DNA of 64,000 nucleotides, from NCBI RefSeq assembly GCF_037975245.1, contig NC_092564.1, forward strand, positions 9,335,984 to 9,399,983, in the 5' to 3' direction. Below are positions 14,301 through 26,300 of the stretch, in pieces. The notes under the pieces were generated by a model. The model was not told the origin of the DNA, ran no database searches, and saw only the letters and a program-made list of their open reading frames with translations. The first letter of the stretch is position 1; each line of letters opens with the position of its first letter. This DNA is from Apostichopus japonicus. Taxonomy: Eukaryota > Echinodermata > Holothuroidea > Aspidochirotida > Stichopodidae. Made by a program: the position numbers and the translations under genes.

Positions 14301-17300
14301 ACATTTCATCTTGTAAGCCTATACTTGAGAGGGATACAACTATACTAGATATCATAATTCGGTCCAAAAGCGGACCTTATATAGCCGTGAACTGATATGT
14401 GCTCACACTTTACTGAGACTGTTTGTCCCTTTCAATTTCACACTCGTTTTACTCAAACACCGTAATCCACAATGAATTTAATCATAAACGATTTATGTAC
14501 AGACGAGACTCCGCCCGTCGCAGAATGTCCCGACAGCATGACAAGGACAGCTCCAGATGAATCAAATAGTTTGTCTGTCGATTTCGACGAATCCCCACGA
14601 TGTACTGATAACTCTGGTGCAGAAATTACTCCTCTATGTGATGCTGCTGACGGGTCTGTGTTCTCGATTGGTGAAAGAGAAGTTACATGCAGTTGCACTG
14701 ATGCAGCCGACCTTGAGGACTCATGTAAATTCACGGTAACAGTTGTAGGTAGGTGTCCAGATCTACTCATTTCCTCAAGATAAAATAAGATGTAAACCAG
14801 AAGAGGACGAGAAATGGAAGGTTTTCGACTTATTTTTTATCAGCGCAGAATGTCATGTCTCAATGCTGACACTATATTATGTATGAATCGAAAGTTGAAC
14901 TGAACCAAATGTACAGAGATTTATGATACTGAATTTGGAAAAGTATTGCAGAGAAAAAGAGGACGAGTATTCGAGTTATCTTTTGAAACTGTATCAACAA
15001 TGTGCTATGAAAATCGAGTAGAGTTCTGTAGTAACTATACTGACACAAATGTATTCGACATTTCATCTTGTAAGCCTATACTTGAGAGGGATACAACTAT
15101 ACTAGATATCATAATTCGGTCCAAAAGCGGACCTTATATAGCCGTGAACTGATATGCGCTCACACTTTACTGAGACTGTTTGTCCCTTTCAATTTCACAC
15201 TCGTTTTACTCAAACACCGTAATCCACAATGAATTTAATCATAAACGATTTATGTACAGACGAGACTCCGCCCGTCGCAGAATGTCCCGACAGCATGACA
15301 AGGACAGCTCCAGATGAATCAAATAGTTTGTCTGTCGATTTCGACGAATCCCCACGATGTACTGATAACTCTGGTGCAGAAATTACTCCTCTATGTGATG
15401 CTGCTGACGGGTCTGTGTTCTCGATTGGTGAAAGAGAAGTTACATGCAGTTGCACTGATGCAGCCGACCTTGAGGACTCATGTAAATTCACGGTAACAGT
15501 TGTAGGTAGGTGTCCAGATCTACTCATTTCCTCAAGATAAAATAAGATGTAAACCAGAAGAGGACGAGAAATGGAAGGTTTTCGACTTATTTTTTATCAG
15601 CGCAGAATGTCATGTCTCAATGCTGACACTATATTATGTATGAATCGAAAGTTGAACTGAACCAAATGTACAGAGATTTATGATACTGAATTTGGAAAAG
15701 TATTGCAGAGAAAAAGAGGACGAGTATTCGAGTTAACTTTTGCAACTGTATCAACAATGTGCTATGAAAATCGAGTAGAGTTCTGTAGTAACTATACTGA
15801 CACAAATGTATTCGACATTTCATCTTGTAAGCCTATACTTGAGAGGGATACAACTATACTAGATATCATAATTCGGTCCAAAAGCGGACCTTATATAGCC
15901 GTGAACTGATATGTGCTCACACTTTACTGAGACTGTTTGTCCCTTTCAATTTCACACTCGTTTTACTCAAACACCGTAATCCACAATGAATTTAATCATA
16001 AACGATTTATGTACAGACGAGACTCCGCCCGTCGCAGAATGTCCCGACAGCATGACAAGGACAGCTCCAGATGAATCAAATAGTTTGTCTGTCGATTTCG
16101 ACGAATCCCCACGATGTACTGATAACTCTGGTGCAGAAATTACTCCTCTCTGTGATGCTGCTGACGGGTCTGTGTTCTCGATTGGTGAAAGAGAAGTTAC
16201 ATGCAGTTGCACTGATGCAGCCGACCTTGAGGACTCATGTAAATTCACGGTAACAGTTGTAGGTAGGTGTCCATTGATACTCATTTCGTTAAGATAAAAT
16301 AAGATGTAAACCAGAAGAGGACGAGAAATGGAAGGTTTTCGACCTATTTTTTATCAGCGCAGAATGTCATGTCTCAATGCTGACACTATATTATGAATGA
16401 ATCGATAGTTGAACTACACCAAATGTACAGAGGATTATGATACTGAATTTGGAAAAGTACTGCAGAGAAAAAGATGACGAATATTCGTGTTAACTTTTGT
16501 AACTGTATCAACAATGTGCTATGAAAATTGAATACAGTTCTGTAGTAACTATACTGACACAAATGTTTTTTTCCATCATTCATCTTGTAAGCCTATACTT
16601 GAGAGGGATACAACTATACAAGATATCATAATTCGGTCAAAAAGCGAACCTTACATAGCCGTGAACTGATATGTTCTCATCCTTCACTGAGACTGTTTGT
16701 CTCTTTCAATTTCACACTCGTTTTACTCAAACACCGCCGTAATCCACAATGAATTTAATCATAAACGATTTATGTACAGACGAGACTCCGCCCGTCGCAG
16801 AATGTCCCGACAGCATGACAAGGACAGCTCCAGATGAATCAAATAGTTTGTCTGTCGATTTCGACGAATCCCCACGATGTACTGATAACTCTGGTGCAGA
16901 AATTACTCCTCTCTGTGATGCTGCTGACGGGTCTGTGTTCTCGATTGGTGAAAGAGAAGTTACATGCAGTTGCACTGATGCAGCCGACCTTGAGGACTCA
17001 TGTAAATTCACGGTAACAGTTGTAGGTAGGTGTCCAGATCTACTCATTTCCTCAAGATAAAATAAGATGTAAACCAGAAGAGGACGAGAAATGGAAGGTT
17101 TTCGACTTATTTTTTATCAGCGCAGAATGTCATGTCTCAATGCTGACACTATATTATGTATGAATCGAAAGTTGAACTGAACCAAATGTACAGAGATTTA
17201 TGATACTGAATTTGGAAAAGTATTGCAGAGAAAAAGAGGACGAGTATTCGAGTTAACTTTTGAAACTGTATCAACAATGTGCTATGAAAATTGAATACAG

Positions 17301-20300
17301 TTCTGTAGTAACTATACTGACACAAATGTATTCGACATTTCATCTTGTAAGCCTATACTTGAGAGGGATACAACTATACTAGATATCATAATTCGGTCCA
17401 AAAGCGGACCTTATATAGCCGTGAACTGATATGTGCTCACACTTTACTGAGACTGTTTGTCCCTTTCAATTTCACACTCGTTTTACTCAAACACCGTAAT
17501 CCACAATGAATTTAATCATAAACGATTTATGTACAGACGAGACTCCGCCCGTCGCAGAATGTCCCGACAGCATGACAAGGACAGCTCCAGATGAATCAAA
17601 TAGTTTGTCTGTCGATTTCGACGAATCCCCACGATGTACTGATAACTCTGGTGCAGAAATTACTCCTCTCTGTGATGCTGCTGACGGGTCTGTGTTCTCG
17701 ATTGGTGAAAGAGAAGTTACATGCAGTTGCACTGATGCAGCCGACCTTGAGGACTCATGTAAATTCACGGTAACAGTTACAGGTAGGTGTCCATTTATAC
17801 TCATTTCGTTAAGATAAAATAAGATGTTAACCAGAAGAGGACGAGAAATGGAAGGTTTTCGACATATTTTTTATCAGCGCAGAATGTCATGTCTCAATGC
17901 TGACACTATATTATGAATGAATCGATAGTTGAACTACACCAAATGTACAGAGAATTATGATACTGAATTTGGAAAAGTACTGCAGAGAAAAAGATGACGA
18001 ATATTCGTGTTAACTTTTGAAACTGTATCAACAATGTGCTATGAAAATTGAATACAGTTCTGTAGTAACTATACTGACACAAATGTATTCGACATTTCAT
18101 CTTGTAAGCCTATACTTGAGAGGGATACAACTATACTAGATATCATAATTCGGTCCAAAAGCGGACCTTATATAGCCGTGATCTGATATGTGCTCACACT
18201 TTACTGAGACTGTTTGTCCCTTTCAATTTCACACTCGTTTTACTCAAACACCGTAATCCACAATGAATTTAATCATAAACGATTTATGTACAGACGAGAC
18301 TCCGCCCGTCGCAGAATGCCCCGACAGCATGACCAGGACAGCTCCAGATGAATCAAATAGTTTGTCTGTCGATTTCGACGAATCCCCACGATGTACTGAT
18401 AACTCTGGTGCAGAAATTACTCCTCTATGTGATGCTGCTGACGGATCTGTGTTCTCGATTGGTGAAAGAGAAGTTACATGCAGTTGCACTGATGCAGCCG
18501 ACCTTGAGGACTCATGTAAATTCACGGTAACAGTTGTAGGTAGGTGTCCAGATCTACTCATTTCCTCAAGATAAAATAAGATGTAAACCAGAAGAGGACG
18601 AGAAATGGAAGGTTTTCGACTTATTTTTTATCAGCGCAGAATGTCATGTCTCAATGCTGACACTATATTATGTATGAATCAAAAGTTGAACTGAACCAAA
18701 TGTACAGAGAATTATGATACTGAATTTGGAAAAGTATTGCAGAGAAAAAGAGGACGAGTATTCGAGTTAACTTTTGAAACTGTATCAACAATGTGCTATG
18801 AAAATCGAGTAGAGTTCTGTAGTAACTATACTGACACAAATGTATTCGACATTTCATCTTGTAAGCCTATACTTGAGAGGGATACAACTATACTAGATAT
18901 CATAATTCGGTCAAAAAGCGGACCTTATATAGCCGTGAACTGATATGTGCTCACACTTTACTGAGACTGTTTGTCCCTTTCAATTTCACACTCGTTTTAC
19001 TCAAACACCGTAATCCACAATGAATTTAATCATAAACGATTTATGTACAGACGAGACTCCGCCCGTCGCAGAATGTCCCGACAGCATGACAAGGACAGCT
19101 CCAGATGAATCAAATAGTTTGTCTGTCGATTTCGACGAATCCCCACGATGTACTGATAACTCTGGTGCAGAAATTACTCCTCTCTGTGATGCTGCTGACG
19201 GGTCTGTGTTCTCGATTGGTGAAAGAGAAGTTACATGCAGTTGCACTGATGCAGCCGACCTTGAGGACTCATGTAAATTCACGGTAACAGTTACAGGTAG
19301 GTGTCCATTTATACTCATTTCGTTAAGATAAAATAAGATGTAAACCAGAAGAGGACGAGAAATGGAAGGTTTTCGACCTATTTTTTATCAGCGCAGAATG
19401 TCATGTCTCAATGCTGACACTATATTATGAATGAATCGATAATTGAACTACACCAAATGTACAGAGAATTATGATACTGAATTTGGAAAAGTACTGCAGA
19501 GAAAAAGATGACGAATATTCGTGTTAACTTTTGAAACTGTATCAACAATGTGCTATGAAAATTGAATACAGTTCTGTAGTTACTATACTGACACAAATGT
19601 TTTCTTCCATCATTCATCTTGTAAGCCTATACTTGAGAGGGATACAACTGTACAAGATATCATAATTCGGTCAAAAAGCGAACCTTACATAGCCGTGAAC
19701 TGATATGTTCTCATCCTTCACTGAGACTGTTTGTCTCTTTCAATTTCACACTCGTTTTACTCAAACACCGTAATCCACAATGAATTTAATCATAAACGAT
19801 TTATGTACAGACGAGACTCCGCCCGTCGCAGAATGCCCCGACAGCATGACAAGGACAGCTCCAGATGTATCAGATAGTTTGTCTGTCGATTTCGACGAAT
19901 CCCCACAATGTACTGATAACTCTGGTGCAGAAATTACTCCTCTATGTGATGTTGCTGACGGGTCTGTTTTCTCGATTGGTGAAAGAGAAGTTACCTGCAG
20001 TTGCACTGATGCAGCCGACCTTGAGGACTCATGTAAATTCACGGTAACAGTTGTAGGTAGGTGTCCAGATCTACTCATTTCCTCAAGATAAAATAAGATG
20101 TAAACCAGAAGAGGACGAGAAATGGAAGGTTTTCGACTTATTTTTTATCAGCGCAGAATGTCATGTCTCAATGCTGACACTATATTATGTATGAATCGAA
20201 AGTTGAACTGAACCAAATGTACAGAGATTTATGATACTGAATTTGGAAAAGTACTGCAGAGAAAAAGAGGACGAGTATTCGAGTTAACTTTTGACACTGT

Positions 20301-23300
20301 ATCAACAATGTGCTATGAAAATCGAGTAGAGTTCTGTAGTAACTATACTGACACAAATGTATTCGACATTTCATCTTGTAAGCCTATACTTGAGAGGGAT
20401 ACAACTATACAAGATATCATAATTCGGTCAAAAAGCGGACCTTATATAGCCGTGATCTGATATGTTCTCACCCTTTACTGAGACTGTTCGTCCCTTTCAA
20501 TTTCACACTCGTTTCACTTAAACACCGTAATCCACAATGAATTTAATCATAAACGATTTATGTACAGACGAGACTCCGCCCGTCGCAGAATGCCCCGACA
20601 GCATGACAAGGGAAGCTCCATCTACAGGAAATAGTTTGTCTGTCACATTCGACCAATCCCCACAATGTACTGATAACTCTGGTGCAGCAATTACTCCTCT
20701 ATGTGATGCTGCTGACGGATCTGAGTTTTCGATTGGTGAAAGAGAAGTTACATGCAGTTGCACTGATGCAGCCGACCTTGAGGACTCATGTAAATTCACG
20801 GTAACAGTTACAGGTAGGTGTCCATTTATACTCATTTCGTCAAGATAATATAAGATGTTAACCAGAAGAGGACGAGAAATGGAAGGTTTTCGACTTATTT
20901 TTTATCAGCGCAGAATGTCATGTCTCAATGCTGACACTATATTATGTATGAATCGAAAGTTGAACTACACCAAATGTACAGAGATTCATGATACTGAATT
21001 TGGAAAAGTACTGCAGAGAAAAAGAGGACGAGTATTCGAGTTAACTTTTGAAACTGTATCAACAATGTGCTATGAAAATTGAATACAGTTCTGTAGTAAC
21101 TATACTGACACAAATGTATTCGACATTTCATCTTGTAAGCCTATACTTGAGAGGGATACAACTATACAAAATATCATAATTCGGTCCAAAAGCGGACCTT
21201 ATATAGCCGTGATCTGATATGTTCTCACCCTTTACTGAGACTGTTCGTCCCTTTCAATTTCACACTCGTTTTACTCAAACACCGTAATCCACAATGAATT
21301 TAATCATAAACGATTTATGTACAGACGAGACTCCGCCCGTCGCAGAATGCCCCGACAGCATGACCAGGACAGCTCCAGATGAATCAAATAGTTTGTCTGT
21401 CGATTTCGACGAATCCCCACGATGTACTGACAACTCTGGTGCAGAAATTACTCCTCTATGTGATGCTGCTGACGGGTCTGTTTTCTCGATTGGTGAAAGA
21501 GAAGTTACATGCAGTTGCACTGATGCAGCCGACCTTGAGGACTCATGTAAATTCACGGTAACAGTTACAGGTAGGTGTCCATTTATACTCATTTCTTCAA
21601 GATAAAATACTATGTAAATCAGAAGAGGACGAGAAATGGAAGGTTTTCGACTTATTTTTTATCAGCGCAGAATGTCATGTCTCAATGCTGACACTATATT
21701 ATTTATGAATCGATAGTTGAACTACACCAAATGTACAGAGAATTATGATACTGAATTTGGAAAAGTACTGCAGAGAAAAAGATGACGAATATTCGAGTTA
21801 ACTTTTGAAACTGTATCAACAATGTGCTATAAAGATTAAATACAGTTCTGTAGTAACTATACTGACACAAATGTATTCTTCCACCATTCATCTTGTAAGC
21901 CTATACTTGAGAGGGATACAACTATACAAGATATCATAATTCGGTCCAAAAGCGGACCTTACATAGCCGTGAACTGATATGTTCTCATCCTTCACTGAGA
22001 CTGTTTGTTTCTTTCAATTTCACACTCGTTTTACTCAAACACCGTAATCCACAATGAATTTAATCATAAACGATTTATGTACAGACGAGACTCCGCCCGT
22101 CGCAGAATGCCCCGACAGCATGACAAGGACAGCTCCAGATGTATCAGATAGTTTGTCTGTCGATTTCGACGAATCCCCACGATGTACTGATAACTCTGGT
22201 GCAGAAATTACTCCTCTATGTGATGTTGCTGACGGGTCTGTTTTCTCGATTGGTGAAAGAGAAGTTACATGCAGTTGCACTGATGCAGCCGACCTTGAGG
22301 ACTCATGTAAATTCACGGTAACAGTTACAGGTAGGTGTCCATTTATACTCATTTCGTCAAGATAATATAAGATGTTAACCAGAAGAGGACGAGAAATGGA
22401 AGGTTTTCGACTTATTTTTTATCAGCGCAGAATGTCATGTCTCAATGCTGACACTATATTATGTATGAATCGAAAGTTGGACTGAACCAAATGTACAGAG
22501 ATTCATGATACTGAATTTGGAAAAGTATTGCAGAGAAAAAGAGGACGAGTATTCGAGTTAACTTTTGAAACTGTATCAACAATGTGCTATGAAAATCGAA
22601 TACAGTTCTGTAGTAACTATACTGACACAAAAAGTATTCGACATTTCATCTTGTAAGCCTATACTTGAGAGGGATACAACTATACAAGATATCATAATTC
22701 GGTCCAAAAGCGGACCTTATATAGCCGTGATCTGATATGTTCTCACCCTTTACTAAGACTGTTCGTCCCTTTCAATTTCACACTCGTTTTACTCAAACAC
22801 CGTAATCCACAATGAATTTAATCATAAACGATTTATGTACAGACGAGACTCCGCCCGTCGCAGAATGCCCCGACAGCATGACAAGGGAAGCTCCATCAAC
22901 AGGAAATAGTTTGTCTGTCACATTCGACCAATCCCCACAATGTACTGATAACTCTGGTGCAGCAATTACTCCTCTATGTGATGCTGCTGACGGATCTGAG
23001 TTTTCGATTGGTGAAAGAGAAGTTACATGCAGTTGCACTGATGCAGCCGACCTTGAGGACTCATGTAAATTCACGGTAACAGTTACAGGTAGGTGTCCAT
23101 TTATACTCATTTCGTCAAGATAAAATAAGATGTAAACCAGAAGAGGACGAGAAATGGAAGGTTTTCGACCTATTTTTATCAGCGCAGAATGTCATGTCTC
23201 AATGCTGACACTATATTATGTATGAATCGAAAGTTGAACTGAACCAAATGTACAGAGATTCATGATACTGAATTTGGAAAAGTATTGCAGAGAAAAAGAT

Positions 23301-26300
23301 GACGAATATTCCAGTTAACTTTTGCAACTGTATCAACAATGTGCTATGAAAATCGAATACAGTTCTGTAGTAACTATAATGACACAAATGTATTCTTCCA
23401 CCATTCATCTTGTAAGCCTATACTTGAGAGGGATACAACTATACAAGATATCATAATTCGGTCAAAACGCGGACCTTACATAGCCGTGAACTGATATGTT
23501 CTCATCCTTCACTGAGACTGTTTGTTTCTTTCAATTTCACACTCGTTTTACTCAAACACCGTAATCCACAATGAATTTAATCATAAACGATTTATGTACA
23601 GACGAGACTCCGCCCGTCGCAGAATGCCCCGACAGCATGACAAGGACAGCTCCAGATGTATCAGATAGTTTGTCTGTCGATTTCGACGAATCCCCACGAT
23701 GTACTGATAACTCTGGTGCAGAAATTACTCCTCTATGTGATGTTGCTGACGGGTCTGTTTTCTCGATTGGTGAAAGAGAAGTTACATGCAGTTGCACTGA
23801 TGCAGCCGACCTTGAGGACTCATGTAAATTCACGGTAACAGTTACAGGTAGGTGTCCATTTATACTCATTTCGTCAAGATAATATAAGATGTTAACCAGA
23901 AGAGGACGAGAAATGGAAGGTTTTCGACTTATTTTTTATCAGCGCAGAATGTCATGTCTCAATGCTGACACTATATTATGTATGAATCGAAAGTTGAACT
24001 GAACCAAATGTACAGAGATTCATGATACTGAATTTGGAAAAGTATTGCAGAGAAAAAGAGGACGAGTATTCGAGTTAACTTTTGAAAATGTATCAACAAT
24101 GTGTTATGAAAATCGAGTTGAGTTCTGTAGTATCTATACTGACACAAATGTATTCGACATTTCATCTTGTAAGCCTATACTTGAGAGGGATACAACTATA
24201 CAAAATATCATAATTCGGTCAAAAAGCGGACCTTATATAGCCGTGATCTGATATGTTCTCACCCTTTACTGAGACTGTTCGTCCCTTTCAATTTCACACT
24301 CGTTTTACTCAAACACCGTAATCCACAATGAATTTAATCATAAACGATTTATGTACAGACGAGACTCCGCCCGTCGCAGAATGCCCCGACAGCATGACAA
24401 GGGAAGCTCCATCAACAGGAAATAGTTTGTCTGTCACATTCGACCAATCCCCACAATGTACTGACAATTCTGGTGCAGCAATTACTCCTCTATGTGATGT
24501 TGCTGACGGATCTGAGTTTTCGATTGGTGAAAGAGAAGTTACATGCAGTTGCACTGATGCAGCCGACCTTGAGGACTCATGTAAATTCACGGTAACAGTT
24601 ACAGGTAGGTGTCCATTTCTACTCATTTCGTCAAGAAAAAATAAGATGTAAACCAGAAGAGGACGAGAAAATGGAAGGTTTTCGACTTATTTTTATCAGC
24701 GCAGAATGTCATGTCTCAATGCTGACACTATATTATGTATGAATCGATAGTTGAACTACACCAAATGTACAGAGAATTATGATACTGAATTTGGAAAGGT
24801 ACTGCAGAGAAAAAGATGACGAATATTCGAGTTATTTTTTGAAACTGTATCAACAATGTGCTATGAAAATCGAATACAGTTCTGTAGTAACTATACTGAC
24901 ACAAATGTATTCTTCCACCATTCATCTTGTAAGCCTATACTTGAGAGGGATACAACTATACAAGATATCATAATTCGGTCAAAAAGCGGACCTTACATAG
25001 CTGTGATCTGATATGTTCTCATCCTTCACTGAGACGGTTCGTCCCTTTCAATTTTATACTCGTTTTACTCAAACACCGTAATCCACAATGAATTTAATCA
25101 TAAACGATTTATGTACAGACGAGACCCCGCCCGTCGCAGAATGCCCCGACAGCATGACAAGGACAGCTCCAGATGAATCAAATAGTTTGTCTGTCGATTT
25201 CGACGAATCCCCACGATGTACTGATAACTCTGGTGCAGAAATTACTCCTCTATGTGATGTTGCTGACGGGTCTGTTTTCTCGATTGGTGAAAGAGAAGTT
25301 ACATGCAGTTGCACTGATGCAGCCGACCTTGAGGACTCATGTAAATTCACGGTAACAGTTACAGGTAGGTGTCCATTTATACTCATTTCGTCAAGATAAT
25401 ATAAGATGTTAACCAGAAGAGGACGAGAAATGGAAGGTTTTCGACTTATTTTTTATCAGCGCAGAATGTCATGTCTCAATGCTGACACTATATTATGAAT
25501 GAATCGATAGTTGAACTACACCAAATGTACAGAGATTTATGATACTGAATTTGGAAAGGTACTGCAGAGAAAAAGATGACGAATATTCGAGTTAACTTTT
25601 GAAACTGTATCAACAATGTGCTATGAAAATCGAATACAGTTCTGTAGTAACTATACTGACACAAATGTATTCTTCCACCATTCATCTTGTAAGCCTATAC
25701 TTGAGAGGGATACAACTATACTAGATATCATAATTCGGTCCAAAAGCGGACCTTACATAGCCGTGAACTGATATGTTCTCATCCTTCACTGAGACTGTTT
25801 GTCCCTTTCAATTTCACACTCGTTTTACTCAAACACCGTAATCCACAATGAATTTAATCATAAACGATTTATGTACAGACGAGACTCCGCCCGTCGCAGA
25901 ATGCCCCGACAGCATGACAAGGACAGCTCCAGATGTATCAGATAGTTTGTCTGTCGATTTCGACGAATCCCCACGATGTACTGATAACTCTGGTGCAGAA
26001 ATTACTCCTCTATGTGATGTTGCTGACGGGTCTGTTTTCTCGATTGGTGAAAGAGAAGTTACATGCAGTTGCACTGATGCAGCCGACCTTGAGGACTCAT
26101 GTAAATTCACGGTAACAGTTACAGGTAGGTGTCCATTTATACTCATTTCGTCAAGATAATATAAGATGTTAACCAGAAGAGGACGAGAAATGGAAGGTTT
26201 TCGACTTATTTTTATCAGCGCAGAATGTCATGTCTCAATGCTGACACTATATTATGTATGAATCGAAAGTTGAACTGAACCAAATGTACAGAGATTCATG

